A stretch of DNA of 58,544 nt from DASUXY01 sp035301985. Its GTDB lineage: Bacteria > Bacillota > Bacilli > Bacillales > Amphibacillaceae. A program made the position numbers and the translations under genes. Below are positions 34,345 to 43,889 of the stretch, piece by piece. The first letter of the stretch is position 1. Each line of letters begins with the position of its first letter. The notes under the pieces were generated by a model. That model was not told where the DNA came from. It saw only the letters and a program-made list of their open reading frames with translations, and searched no databases. The stretch is taken from positions 1-58,544 of the forward strand of contig DATGTE010000029.1 of assembly GCA_035301985.1 (NCBI GenBank). The letters run 5' to 3'.

Positions 34345-34962
34345 TTGTCGACCTTCCAACTTCCTCACTTACCATACGATTTAGAAGCTTTGGAACCTTA
34401 TATTGATGCCAAAACGTTGGAGATTCATCATGGAAAACACCATGCAACGTATCTGAAAAATTTAAACGAAGCTCTCAAAGATCATGAGGAATTACATGAG
34501 AAGTCGTTGTCAACCTTACTTAAAAACATCCATAAGTTGCCTGAGGATATTCAAACTTCGGTTCGTAATAATGGAGGTGGGCACTTTAGTCATAGTCTAT
34601 TTTGGGAAGTGATGTCACCGAAGGGTGGTGGCGAACCGACCGCTGACATAGCTAAAGCCATTGAAAAATATTTTAAAACATTCGATAACTTCCAAGATCA
34701 ATTATCTAAAGCGGCGATTTCAAGATTCGGAAGTGGTTATGGCTGGCTTGTCATCGATGATGAGCACGAGTTATCTGTCATGAGTACACCGAATCAAGAT
34801 ACACCTTTAGCTGTCGGAAAAAAACCACTGCTCGTTATTGACGTTTGGGAACATGCATACTATTTGAAGTATCAAAATCGCCGACCCGAATTTGTCAGCA
34901 ATTGGTGGAATGTCGTCAATTGGGATAAGGTGAATGAATTGTATAATGAAGCGATTAAGTGA
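34345..34962 (+). CDS. Iron/manganese superoxide dismutase
   Basis: 205 residues, standard for Fe/Mn SOD, which turns superoxide into O2 and H2O2 in the cytoplasm. Metal ligands are visible: His in LEIHHGKHH, His in GGGHFSHSLFW, and Asp and His in DVWEHAYYLKYQN. TTG at 34345 is chosen since AAGGAGGTGAT ends six bases upstream; the earlier GTG at 34336 lies inside that site. Mn versus Fe preference cannot be fixed. Single gene between a good promoter and a strong terminator. Confidence 0.95.
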   Translation: MSTFQLPHLPYDLEALEPYIDAKTLEIHHGKHHATYLKNLNEALKDHEELHEKSLSTLLKNIHKLPEDIQTSVRNNGGGHFSHSLFWEVMSPKGGGEPTADIAKAIEKYFKTFDNFQDQLSKAAISRFGSGYGWLVIDDEHELSVMSTPNQDTPLAVGKKPLLVIDVWEHAYYLKYQNRRPEFVSNWWNVVNWDKVNELYNEAIK

Positions 34963-35011
34963 ATTTCGGCAAACGTAAGGTATTTCAGGTAATTCAAATT
35001 CAAAACCATTC

Positions 35012-35046
35012 AATCTCCCGGGATGGTAGCCGGGAGATTCTTTTTT
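35012..35046 (+). terminator. Terminator of the superoxide dismutase gene
   Basis: AATCTCCCGG pairs with CCGGGAGATT and is followed by CTTTTTT. Confidence 0.9.
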
Positions 35047-35188
35047 ATCGTTTAATCAAGAGGATGTACAAGCATACAAGAGAAGTTACAAGATCTTACA
35101 CGACGTCCAACAATGTGTGAATTGACATCATCTATCAAAAACTCTCCCCCATACCCTATCTTCTACATACATAAAATGATATACTACT

Positions 35189-35202
35189 TGTAAACGCTTA
35201 CT
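35189..35202 (+). promoter_or_regulatory. Candidate CcpA cre site
   Basis: TGTAAACGCTTACT matches the cre consensus TGWAANCGNTNWCA at 13 of 14 positions. It lies 52 bases before the CoA-hydrolase start, so catabolite repression of that gene is plausible. Confidence 0.6.
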
Positions 35203-35253
35203 CACGACCATCTACTAGATAAAAAATCATACATAGAAAGGAATGTTGCACGT

Positions 35254-36309
35254 ATGACAACGAATGTTTTATTTTCTACACATAAAAATGGAGTGGCCAC
35301 CATTACATTAAACCGGCCTAAAGCCATCAACTCCTTGACATTAGATATGTTACAACCGATTCAAGACAAACTGAATGAATGGAAAACAGACGAACATGTA
35401 CAGCTCATCATCATCCAAGGAGAAGGTGAGAAAGGTTTTTGTGCCGGAGGAGATATGAAAACAATCTATGAATCACAGTCTAGTGAAACATTGCTCCAAG
35501 ACGCCGAGCAATTCTTTCAAGTGGAATATGAAGTCGACCAATTCATTTATGATTATCCAAAACCAATTATCGCTTGTTTAGACGGTATTGTCATGGGAGG
35601 TGGAGTCGGCCTCACATATGGAGCAAGTCATCGTATTGTAACGGAACGGACGAAATGGGCGATGCCCGAAATGAATATTGCTTTCTTCCCCGATGTCGGA
35701 GCCGCTTATTTTTTAAATAAAGCACCAGGTAGGATTGGCCGTTATCTTGCCTTAACTGCATCCGTGATTGAGGCTTCTGATGTACTTTATATCCATGGAG
35801 CTGATTTTTTCATGACGAACAGACAGCTCAATGCGTTTTTAGAAGAAGTGATTGCTACTAACTGGCAAAGGAACGATACCGAAACAACGCTCATGCAGCT
35901 GATTGACCGCTATGCTGAGGAACCAACGAAACAACCGACACTCGTCTCCAAACAAGCAGACATCGATCACCATTTTTCTCATTCAACAATGGAGGAAATC
36001 GTCCAGTCGTTACAGTCCGATTCAAGCGAATTTGCTATCCAAACGAAAGAAGCACTCTTGTCAAAATCGCCTGTATCCTTAAAAGTCACGTTAAAGCAAT
36101 TGATCGACGGAGAAAAAAAGTCGCGTGAAGCGTGCTTTCGAACCGACTTCATTCTCGCTCAAAATTTCATGCGACATAAAGACTTTTTCGAAGGGGTTCG
36201 TTCTGTTCTCATTGATAAGGACCGCAATCCCCAATATACATACCGACAACTATCCGATGTGTCTACGGAAATGGTGAATAACTTCTTTATGTCACCTTTT
36301 AAAAAATGA
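35254..36309 (+). CDS. 3-hydroxyisobutyryl-CoA hydrolase-like crotonase
   Basis: 351 residues, longer than enoyl-CoA hydratases (about 260) and typical for the HIBYL-CoA hydrolase branch of the crotonase superfamily, which frees 3-hydroxyisobutyrate in valine breakdown. Oxyanion-hole segments GEKGFCAGGDMK and DGIVMGGGVGL are present, followed by the branch-specific PEMNIAFFPDVGAAYFL, and the extra C-terminal part is helical. AAAGGAATG precedes ATG 35254. Single gene with a cre-like site upstream. An enoyl-CoA hydratase role cannot be excluded. Confidence 0.82.
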   Translation: MTTNVLFSTHKNGVATITLNRPKAINSLTLDMLQPIQDKLNEWKTDEHVQLIIIQGEGEKGFCAGGDMKTIYESQSSETLLQDAEQFFQVEYEVDQFIYDYPKPIIACLDGIVMGGGVGLTYGASHRIVTERTKWAMPEMNIAFFPDVGAAYFLNKAPGRIGRYLALTASVIEASDVLYIHGADFFMTNRQLNAFLEEVIATNWQRNDTETTLMQLIDRYAEEPTKQPTLVSKQADIDHHFSHSTMEEIVQSLQSDSSEFAIQTKEALLSKSPVSLKVTLKQLIDGEKKSREACFRTDFILAQNFMRHKDFFEGVRSVLIDKDRNPQYTYRQLSDVSTEMVNNFFMSPFKK

Positions 36310-36397
36310 ATCCTCTCTAACACGAATCCAACAAGACAATCGTGTATTCATCGTTCCATCGTAAGATAGACACCGATTTGTCAAACTTAAAAACATT

Positions 36398-36440
36398 AAA
36401 AACTGTTGGTTACGCCAATGAAGGCGACCAACAGTTTTTT
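36398..36440. terminator. Bidirectional terminator
   Basis: A-tract, then CTGTTGGT-ACGCC pairing with GGCG-ACCAACAG (one bulged base), then a T-tract. It lies between the convergent CoA hydrolase and UPF0182 genes and serves both. Confidence 0.85.
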
Positions 36441-36475
36441 GATGACACACAGCGACAGATTGTTCCAAAAACAGA

Positions 36476-39238
36476 CTATTTCTCAACCTCCTGTAATTTT
36501 GCTTCAATCTCAGCCATGATTTCGGCAGCTTTTTCCCAGTCTCCATCTGCTAATGCATCGCGATAGTCATCGAATAGGTCAGAGATTTCAGCTAACGTTT
36601 GTTCAGCATTGAGAAGCGGATCCACCGGTTGTTTCTCATCCTGTTCAACTTTTTCACTGTCTTGACTGTCCTTTTGTTTCGTTTCTTCACTTGCGCCCGA
36701 ACCTTTGCCTTCCGTCCGCTCGATAATTTTTTCCAACGCTTTTTCAAACGATTCTTCCATTACTATATGATCGTCATAGGCCATGACGACTTGCTTCACT
36801 TCTGGAAGTGACGTTTCATTGGAAGATTCAATATAAATCGGTTCTACATATAAAACGGTATCCTCAATCGGAATCGCGAGAAGGTTTCCTCGGATGACTT
36901 CTGAACCTCCTTGGGCCCACAAGTTTAATTGTTGGGAAATGACACTATCCTGATTAATACGGTTCTCCACTTGTTGTGGGCCGTAAATATTTTTCTGTTT
37001 TGGAAAACGATAAACAAAGATTTCACCATAATGTTCTCCATCATTGCGTACGCCAATCCATGAAATCATATTTTGCCGTTTTTTCGGTGTGTACGGCATC
37101 ATTAAAATAAATTCTTCTTCATCATATTCCGGTAGGGTCATCGTAATATAATACGGTTCCATTTCAATATCTTTGTTAAAATATTTCTCCGTTGGGAACT
37201 GCCAGTAATCTTCACGATTGTAAAACACTTCTAAATTTGACATATGATAGGTCCCGTACATTTTCGCTTGAATCTTAAACATTTTTTCTGGATAACGGAA
37301 ATGTGCTTGCACGTCTTCTGGAATTTCTTCCGTAAATAAATCTGGGAAAATCTGTTGATATGTTTGAATGAGTGGATCATCTGGATCGACGATGAAAAAG
37401 TCAACTTCACCTGAATAGGCATCGACCATTACCTTCACTGAATTACGGATATAATTTTCCTGTTTGGCGTGTGGTTCGGAAAATGGATAGCGTTCTGCTG
37501 ATACATACGCATCGATGATCCATGCTAGTGTTCCATCCTCCCGCACAAAAATATAGGGATCATCATCATATTGGAAAAATGGCGCAATCCGTTTGACACG
37601 GTCCATAATATTACGTGTCGCCAACAATTGACTATCCTTCGTAATTTGATCCGATACAAACATACGAAATGACCCTTCATCTAAAGCAAATAATAAGCGA
37701 TTGATACCCTTTAAAGGAATACCCGTTTTTTCTTCAAATCGATTTGTTTCATTTTCATCACCAGTCGGATAGTCAAATTCGTCGACTTTCGTATTCACAA
37801 TGACGTTCGGATACGGTTCTTCTCCGAAATAAATTTGTGGTCGAGTGACATCGAGTATGCCTTCTGATGGTATATTTTTAATCATGTATTCGGGTTGTCC
37901 TTGTTTCGTCACCTTATTAACGTGACTCATCGCAACCCCATATCCGTGTGTATATCGTAATTTGCGATTCACCCAAGTCTTCGCTTGCGATGGGAGATCA
38001 TCCGTACTTAACTCTCTAGCCGAAATAAACACTTGCTCATAGTTCCCATCAATTTCATAACGGTCTATATCCATCCCATTAAATTTATAGTATGTCCGGA
38101 ATGTCTGTAATTGATTGTATATATCTAATAACGGGCGTGAATCATTTAACCGAACGTTATTGACAGTTAATTCATTTCGCCTCACCATCTCTTCATCTAG
38201 TGAATCGTTACCCGGATGTTCTTTTTCTTTAATCTCATCTAAGCCATAAGCTGACCGTGTGTACGTCAAATTATGCTCAAGATAAGGCTCTTCCTTTGAA
38301 AACTCATTCGGTGATACGACGAAGCTTTGTATGACAATTGATCCAACTTGCCCTGCAATCACTAAAACGATATAAGCTACAATCGGAATTACCATGGATT
38401 GTAATTTCCCGCGAACTAAAGCAACGATCATCCAAACCGACCCAATGATGGCTACCGCTGCAAGGACATAAGACGTCGGAATGTTCATCCACCGATCTGT
38501 AAAGCTTAACCCGTGGACAACACTTTTTTGAAACATGTTTACTTGATCCGTCAACAATGTTTCATACGGGGCCAATAGATGAATGCCCGCTAATAATAGT
38601 CCGATGAAGCCAACTGTTACTCCCATGTGAAGCTGAGCCAAGCGACTTTTCCGGTAGATTCCGAAGACCGAATATGCACCAATCTCCGCAAGTAAAAAGA
38701 AAATGCTCAATCCTAACAACACGTAAATAATAAACTTTAGAAACGGTAAGATAAATACGTAAAAAGATATATCCATGTTAAAAAATGGATCCGTTTTGCC
38801 AAAGGAAACGTGTTTTAATAGTTTTAATGCGGGCTCCCAACCAACACCTTGAACAATTAAACTGCCGATTGCTCCTAGTAAAATCGCCATCCCTAGCATA
38901 ATCCAATTACTCACTTTTCGATTCGGAAAATAGGGTGGTAAATGCCGCGGTCCAAAATGCGTTACGTAAACGCGACGCATCCAGCTCACTGTCACGTAGG
39001 TCACAACAGCAAACAAAATAAACCCACTGGCCCCTAATACCAACTTACTTGTAAGAATGGTTGTATATACTTTGCCAAAACCGAGTGTATCCATCCAAAT
39101 ATAATTGATCAGCCATTGAAGAACCGGTAAACCAATTATAGCTAACAACACAATCCATCCTACAATCCAACTGATCCATTTACCGAGCCTCTTCCATTTT
39201 TTTAATTGGATAACATGGGTCTTCCCCTTAAAATTCAA
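36476..39238 (-). CDS. UPF0182 family large membrane protein
   Basis: 920 residues. The first 320 carry about seven membrane segments (WISWIVGWIVLLAIIGLPVLQWL first; FFNMDISFYVFILPFLKF is a UPF0182 hallmark). The remaining 600 form a large extracytoplasmic domain with family segments NLTYTRSAYGLD, YTHGYGVAMSHVNKV and WIIDAYVSAERYPFS, ending in an acidic helical tail rich in Glu and Gln. The function of the family is unknown. The start is TTG after AGGGGGATT. Single gene. Confidence 0.92.
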   Translation of the reverse strand: MNFKGKTHVIQLKKWKRLGKWISWIVGWIVLLAIIGLPVLQWLINYIWMDTLGFGKVYTTILTSKLVLGASGFILFAVVTYVTVSWMRRVYVTHFGPRHLPPYFPNRKVSNWIMLGMAILLGAIGSLIVQGVGWEPALKLLKHVSFGKTDPFFNMDISFYVFILPFLKFIIYVLLGLSIFFLLAEIGAYSVFGIYRKSRLAQLHMGVTVGFIGLLLAGIHLLAPYETLLTDQVNMFQKSVVHGLSFTDRWMNIPTSYVLAAVAIIGSVWMIVALVRGKLQSMVIPIVAYIVLVIAGQVGSIVIQSFVVSPNEFSKEEPYLEHNLTYTRSAYGLDEIKEKEHPGNDSLDEEMVRRNELTVNNVRLNDSRPLLDIYNQLQTFRTYYKFNGMDIDRYEIDGNYEQVFISARELSTDDLPSQAKTWVNRKLRYTHGYGVAMSHVNKVTKQGQPEYMIKNIPSEGILDVTRPQIYFGEEPYPNVIVNTKVDEFDYPTGDENETNRFEEKTGIPLKGINRLLFALDEGSFRMFVSDQITKDSQLLATRNIMDRVKRIAPFFQYDDDPYIFVREDGTLAWIIDAYVSAERYPFSEPHAKQENYIRNSVKVMVDAYSGEVDFFIVDPDDPLIQTYQQIFPDLFTEEIPEDVQAHFRYPEKMFKIQAKMYGTYHMSNLEVFYNREDYWQFPTEKYFNKDIEMEPYYITMTLPEYDEEEFILMMPYTPKKRQNMISWIGVRNDGEHYGEIFVYRFPKQKNIYGPQQVENRINQDSVISQQLNLWAQGGSEVIRGNLLAIPIEDTVLYVEPIYIESSNETSLPEVKQVVMAYDDHIVMEESFEKALEKIIERTEGKGSGASEETKQKDSQDSEKVEQDEKQPVDPLLNAEQTLAEISDLFDDYRDALADGDWEKAAEIMAEIEAKLQEVEK

Positions 39239-39450
39239 GTTTGTAATCCCCCTATAACCATATTATTTAACTATCTATAATGAGCTATCATATCAAAAAA
39301 CGATGATTATTTCTTTCTATTCATACGTTTAACTACGAATAAAGTTTCAGCAATATATATCGTTATTCGATCGTGACCCTCACAACTCCGTTACATATTA
39401 ACTTCTTTCATTATAAATTTCGAAAACAAGCCTATTTTTCCCCACCCCTG

Positions 39451-39479
39451 TTGCGAAAAGAGGCAATCCATGTTATATT
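39451..39479 (+). promoter_or_regulatory. Promoter of the yrrT-luxS-mccAB operon
   Basis: TTGCGA (39451-39456) and TATATT (39474-39479), spacer 17 bases, about 45 bases before yrrT. No T-box or S-box leader is present in this short region. Confidence 0.6.
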
Positions 39480-39521
39480 ACATTTAATCCGAGTAAACTT
39501 ATCTAATTAAGGGGGATAGGC

Positions 39522-40208
39522 ATGGCAGAGCAATTTGTGGACTTATTTGACCGTTGGGCAGCTGTGTATGATCAGTCCGTTGCGGGTAATGATGTAGAGT
39601 ACAAGGACGTATTTGCATCGTACGATCAAATTCTCCAAGAAATCGCCCACCGTTCAAACGGTGACATGATTGAATTTGGAGTTGGAACAGGTAATTTGAC
39701 AAAACAATTAGTAGACAAAGGCCATCACGTTATCGGCATCGAACCGTCCGAAAACATGCGGATCATCGCCAAGAAAAAATTACCCGAAGTGACGATTGTT
39801 CAAGGTCATTTCTTAGATTTTCCTTACATGGATCGAAAAGTAGATACAATTGCTAGCAGTTATGCATTTCATCACCTCACCGATCAAGAAAAAGAAGAAG
39901 CGATTCAAATATATGCGCGATTATTGAATACCGGTGGAAAAATCGTTTTTGCAGATACGATTTTTATCGATGATGAAGCGAAGGAGCAAGCGATTGCGAG
40001 TGCACTCACGAATAACTATCACCGACTAGCAAATGATTTAAAGACTGAATACTATACGACCATTCCCTATTTGGATCATATATTGAAGACGAATCGGTTC
40101 ACGACTCAATACAAACAGATGAATGATTTTGTTTGGATTATTGAAGCGAAAAAGGAGCGAATAAACAATGACGAAACAACAGAAGCAAATGAATGTCGAA
40201 AGTTTTAA
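39522..40208 (+). CDS. yrrT: YrrT-type SAM-dependent methyltransferase
   Basis: 228 residues of the class I methyltransferase fold: motif I MIEFGVGTGNLTKQL near 45, the acidic residue after strand 2 in VIGIEPSENM, and IASSYAFHHLTD as motif IV. B. subtilis YrrT heads the same operon (yrrT-mtnN-mccA-mccB). The N-terminus FDRWAAVYDQSVAGNDVEYKD is typical of that group. The methyl acceptor is unknown; its S-adenosylhomocysteine by-product feeds the recycling genes behind it. GGGGGAT precedes the start; the end overlaps luxS by 41 bases. Confidence 0.85.
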   Translation: MAEQFVDLFDRWAAVYDQSVAGNDVEYKDVFASYDQILQEIAHRSNGDMIEFGVGTGNLTKQLVDKGHHVIGIEPSENMRIIAKKKLPEVTIVQGHFLDFPYMDRKVDTIASSYAFHHLTDQEKEEAIQIYARLLNTGGKIVFADTIFIDDEAKEQAIASALTNNYHRLANDLKTEYYTTIPYLDHILKTNRFTTQYKQMNDFVWIIEAKKERINNDETTEANECRKF

Positions 40209-40641
40209 TTTAGACCATACGAAAGTGAAAGCCCCTTACGTCCGACTTGCAAGTAAAAATGAAGGAGAACATGGTGATGTTTTATATAAATATGACTTGC
40301 GTTTTCTGCAGCCGAACAAAGAACATATGCGCATGCCCGCCTTACACTCATTAGAACATTTAATGGCTGAACTCATTCGCAATCATTCTGATCAAGTGAT
40401 CGATATTAGTCCGATGGGATGTCAAACAGGGTTTTATTTAACGATGATGAACCATGAAAGTTACGAAGATGTTTTACAACTTTTAGAAAAAACATTAACC
40501 GACGTATTAGAAGCAAATGAGGTACCTGCCTGTAATGAAGTACAGTGTGGTTGGGCAAAAAGCCATAGTTTAGAAGGGGCTAAAGAACTTGCTAAAAATA
40601 TGTTAGCAAAAAAAGATGAGTGGACAGAAGTGTTCGCTTAA
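40168..40641 (+). CDS. luxS: S-ribosylhomocysteine lyase LuxS
   Basis: 157 residues. It cleaves S-ribosylhomocysteine into homocysteine and the AI-2 precursor DPD. The metal site is complete: His60, Glu63 and His64 in LHSLEHLMAE, and Cys127 in EVQCGWA. The N-terminus VESFNLDHTKVKAPYVRL is the family signature. ATG 40168 follows AAGGAG and overlaps the yrrT end. It sits where B. subtilis has mtnN, and its homocysteine product is the substrate of MccA, 28 bases downstream. Confidence 0.97.
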   Translation: MTKQQKQMNVESFNLDHTKVKAPYVRLASKNEGEHGDVLYKYDLRFLQPNKEHMRMPALHSLEHLMAELIRNHSDQVIDISPMGCQTGFYLTMMNHESYEDVLQLLEKTLTDVLEANEVPACNEVQCGWAKSHSLEGAKELAKNMLAKKDEWTEVFA

Positions 40642-40669
40642 CCCTATACATGAGGTGACTTATAAAATA

Positions 40670-41581
40670 ATGAACAATCTCACACAGTTAGTTGGGCAAA
40701 CACCACTGTATGAAATAACATCGTATAGAATTCCTACCGACGTTCAGTTATTTGCGAAATTAGAATACTTTAATCCAGGCGGTAGTATTAAAGACCGCCT
40801 AGGATTTTATGTCATTCAACAAGCACTCAAAAATGGTGACCTCAAAAGAGGTGGGACGATTATTGAAGCAACGGCTGGAAACACAGGGATCGGCTTAGCA
40901 CTTGCTGCGATTCATTACGAAATGAAAGCAATCTTCATCACGCCTGAACATTTTAGTATTGAAAAACAAACACTCATGCAGGCGCTTGGAGCTAAAGTGA
41001 TTCATACACCGACTCACCTTGGAATGGAAGGTGCAATTGAAAAAGCCAAGCAGCTTGTCCAAACCATTCCGGCCTCCTACCATCTCAATCAATTTAACAA
41101 TCCATGGAACCCAGACACATACTACTATACGTTAGGACCAGAACTATGGACTGATCTTCAGGGACAAATTGACACTTTTATCGCAGGTGCAGGTTCGTGT
41201 GGAACGTTTACAGGAATCGCCCGCTTTTTTAAAGAGAAAGATGAAAGCATCAAAACGGTTGTCGTGGAACCAGAGGGATCAATCTTAAATGGAGGCCCAT
41301 CTGGCCCCCACAAAACAGAAGGGATTGGGATGGAGTTTATACCATCTTTTGTTGATAAGGATTTATTTGATGAGATTTATACGATTTCCGATCAACAAGC
41401 TTTTTCTCGCGTTACTGAACTGGCTCGCCAGGAAGGACTGCTCGTCGGCAGTTCATCAGGAGCCGTATTAGAAGCAGCTCTTCAAGAAGCAGAGCAAGCA
41501 CCGCCAGGAACACGAATCGTCACCATTTTTCCAGATAGTAGTGAAAGATATATGAGCACAGAAATTTATAAGGGGGTCTAA
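40670..41581 (+). CDS. mccA: Cystathionine beta-synthase, O-acetylserine type (MccA)
   Basis: 303 residues, PLP fold type II. It joins O-acetylserine with homocysteine to give cystathionine in reverse transsulfuration. The PLP lysine lies in NPGGSIKDRLG, the substrate loop in EATAGNTGIGLA, the phosphate cup in GAGSCGTFTG and the ring contact in VGSSSGAVLEAA. The start at 40670 follows GAGGTGACT; the frame is open from 40616 but that part lies inside luxS. Cysteine synthase activity is the main alternative, but the operon favours MccA. Confidence 0.9.
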   Translation: MNNLTQLVGQTPLYEITSYRIPTDVQLFAKLEYFNPGGSIKDRLGFYVIQQALKNGDLKRGGTIIEATAGNTGIGLALAAIHYEMKAIFITPEHFSIEKQTLMQALGAKVIHTPTHLGMEGAIEKAKQLVQTIPASYHLNQFNNPWNPDTYYYTLGPELWTDLQGQIDTFIAGAGSCGTFTGIARFFKEKDESIKTVVVEPEGSILNGGPSGPHKTEGIGMEFIPSFVDKDLFDEIYTISDQQAFSRVTELARQEGLLVGSSSGAVLEAALQEAEQAPPGTRIVTIFPDSSERYMSTEIYKGV

Positions 41582-41584
41582 TCG

Positions 41585-42715
41585 ATGCGACCAAAAACGC
41601 GTTTAATACACGGGGGAATGACAGAAGATCCTAGTACAGGTAGTTTATCGCCGCCTATTTATCAAGCGAGTACGTTTGAACAAAATGGCGTTGGTAATTT
41701 TACGTATGAATATTCGCGAACAGGAAATCCGACACGATACGCTGTTGAAACATTGATTGCCGATTTAGAAGGGGGACATCGTGGATTTGGATTTGCGTCG
41801 GGAATGGCTGCTATTACCGCCGTCATGAATTTATTTTCGAGTGGAGACCATATCATCGTTACCGATGACGTATATGGAGGAACGTATCGCTTCATGACAA
41901 AGATCCTTCAAAAACAACAAATTGAAGCAAGTTTCGTTCCGACGAATGATCTAAATCGGATTCAAGAAGCGATTCGTCCTGAATCGAAAGCTATTTTTAT
42001 CGAAACACCAACCAATCCACTTCTTAAAATAACAGACATCGAGAAAGTGGCCGAACTAGCCAAACAACATCAATGCTTACTCATTGTTGATAATACATTT
42101 AGTACACCTTATTGGCAAAATCCAATTCGCTGGGGTGCCGATCTCGTCGTCCATAGTGCAACGAAATATTTGTCAGGACATAGTGATGTTGTAGCAGGAC
42201 TCGTCGTTACGAAAGACGAAAAACTTGGCGAAGACCTGCACTTTATACAAAACGCTACAGGTGGTGTTCTCGCTCCGCATGATAGTTGGTTATTAATCCG
42301 TGGCATCCGCACCTTAGGGATTCGGATGGAGGAAATTGACAGTCACTCGAAGAAAATAGCAGACTTTTTATCAGGTCATCCTGAAGTTCATCATGTGTAT
42401 TACCCAGGTTTAGACAGCCATCCTAATCGAGAGGTCCATATGAAGCAAGCGAGCGGATTTGGTGGCATGATTTCTTTCACTGTGAAAAATGAAGAGAAAG
42501 CACGTGATGTTTTAAATAAGGTGAACTATTTTACACTAGCAGAAAGTTTAGGAGCTGTTGAAAGCTTAATTTCACTTCCTGCTAAAATGACCCATGCTTC
42601 TATCCCTAGAGAACGCCGATTAGAAATCGGTATAGAAGATGGTCTCATCCGAATATCAATCGGTTTAGAAGATGTCGCTGATTTAATCGAAGACATGGAT
42701 CAAGCCTTAGCATAA
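41585..42715 (+). CDS. mccB: Cystathionine gamma-lyase (MccB)
   Basis: 376 residues of the Cys/Met-metabolism PLP family. It cleaves cystathionine to cysteine, 2-oxobutyrate and ammonia, completing the route started by MccA. Visible: TKLIHGG-like start (TRLIHGGMTEDP), YSRTGNPTR, FASGMAAITAV, and the PLP lysine in HSATKYLSGHSDV. GGGGGTC serves as ribosome site, with three bases between the mccA stop and this start. A strong terminator follows, so the operon has four genes; a yrhC homologue is absent. Confidence 0.93.
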   Translation: MRPKTRLIHGGMTEDPSTGSLSPPIYQASTFEQNGVGNFTYEYSRTGNPTRYAVETLIADLEGGHRGFGFASGMAAITAVMNLFSSGDHIIVTDDVYGGTYRFMTKILQKQQIEASFVPTNDLNRIQEAIRPESKAIFIETPTNPLLKITDIEKVAELAKQHQCLLIVDNTFSTPYWQNPIRWGADLVVHSATKYLSGHSDVVAGLVVTKDEKLGEDLHFIQNATGGVLAPHDSWLLIRGIRTLGIRMEEIDSHSKKIADFLSGHPEVHHVYYPGLDSHPNREVHMKQASGFGGMISFTVKNEEKARDVLNKVNYFTLAESLGAVESLISLPAKMTHASIPRERRLEIGIEDGLIRISIGLEDVADLIEDMDQALA

Positions 42716-42752
42716 CAATATATTCGTCATTCCGCTCAGGTAATCGAATCCC

Positions 42753-42783
42753 ACCCGATAGAATGGTTCTATCGGGTATTTTA
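42753..42783 (+). terminator. Terminator of the yrrT-luxS-mccAB operon
   Basis: Perfect 11-base arms ACCCGATAGAA and TTCTATCGGGT with a three-base loop, then ATTTTA. Confidence 0.82.
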
Positions 42784-42817
42784 CATCCGATTGACGTACG
42801 ATGAATGAATGTAAACG

Positions 42818-42846
42818 TTGCCGAAATATTTTTTTGATTATATAAT
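42818..42846 (+). promoter_or_regulatory. Promoter of metA
   Basis: TTGCCG and a perfect TATAAT separated by 17 bases, 32 bases before the metA ribosome site. No riboswitch fits in this short leader. Confidence 0.72.
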
Positions 42847-42891
42847 AGAAACCATTATCACTACTATGAACTGAAAAAGAGGTGATAGCAA

Positions 42892-43800
42892 TTGCCTATT
42901 AAAATACCAAAACAATTACCAGCACGAAAATTTCTAAAACAGGAAAATATTTTCGTAATGGATGAAGATCGCGCTAAAACACAAGATATCCGACCGCTCC
43001 GAATCGTCATATTAAACTTGATGCCTGAAAAGGAAAAAACAGAGTTACAATTATTACGACTACTAGGCAATACGCCATTACAAGTAAACATTACATTTTT
43101 ACATACAGCAACTTATGAATCTAAAAATGTAAGTAAATCCCACTTAAATACGTTTTATACGACATTTGAAGAGATTGAAAACAAACGGTTTGATGGCATG
43201 ATTATTACAGGGGCCCCGATTGAAAAACTCCCATTTGAAGATGTGGACTATTGGGAAGAATTGACACAAATCATGGAATGGACAAAAACGAATGTCACCT
43301 CCGTTCTACATATTTGTTGGGGTGCCCAGGCGGCTCTATACTACCACTATGGAATTGATAAGTATGAGTTGCCGAAAAAATGCTCGGGAATTTATAACCA
43401 TCGCTTATCCGATCCAACGGTCAAGCTCGTACGTGGGTTTGACGATGTATTCCGCGCACCACACTCACGCTATACGGCCGTTGCCATGGAAGATATTAAA
43501 AACCATCCCGATTTAACGTTACTTTCAGCATCCGATGAGGCGGGGGCATTTTTAATCATGTCAAATGATACGAAACACATTATGATTACCGGTCATTTAG
43601 AATATGATGCGACAACATTGGCCGAGGAATATGAGCGTGATTTAGCAAAAGGATTAAACATTGACATGCCCGAAAACTATTTTCCAAATGATGATGTTAA
43701 ACAAACACCGCTTAACACGTGGCGCTCACATACACATTTATTGTTTTCAAACTGGCTGAACTATTATGTATATCAAGAAACGCCTTATACTTGGGAGTAA
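42892..43800 (+). CDS. metA: Homoserine O-acetyltransferase (MetA family)
   Basis: 302 residues. It acylates homoserine at the start of methionine synthesis. The catalytic cysteine is Cys142 in LHICWGAQAAL, and His and Glu of the triad lie in ITGHLEYD. Residue 111, which sets acyl donor choice in this family, is Glu (TGAPIEKLPFEDV), predicting acetyl-CoA rather than succinyl-CoA, as shown for Bacillus homologues. The TTG start follows AGAGGTGAT. Single gene, next to the cysteine/homocysteine operon. Confidence 0.95.
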   Translation: MPIKIPKQLPARKFLKQENIFVMDEDRAKTQDIRPLRIVILNLMPEKEKTELQLLRLLGNTPLQVNITFLHTATYESKNVSKSHLNTFYTTFEEIENKRFDGMIITGAPIEKLPFEDVDYWEELTQIMEWTKTNVTSVLHICWGAQAALYYHYGIDKYELPKKCSGIYNHRLSDPTVKLVRGFDDVFRAPHSRYTAVAMEDIKNHPDLTLLSASDEAGAFLIMSNDTKHIMITGHLEYDATTLAEEYERDLAKGLNIDMPENYFPNDDVKQTPLNTWRSHTHLLFSNWLNYYVYQETPYTWE

Positions 43801-43851
43801 CTCACATCTTCAACGAGGAAAAATACATTTCTATTTCTTTTGGTAGTAACC

Positions 43852-43889
43852 AAAAAGGACACACGTTAAAAACTTCATGTGTCCTTTTT
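43852..43889. terminator. Bidirectional terminator between metA and cblS
   Basis: AAAAAGGACACA pairs with TGTGTCCTTTTT around a 14-base loop; A and T tracts on each side let it work both for metA and for the minus-strand B12 operon. Confidence 0.82.

Noticed and set aside
39239..39521. Search for a T-box or S-box leader before yrrT
   Set aside because: The region is short, has a plain promoter close to the gene, and lacks the conserved T-box or SAM-riboswitch motifs.
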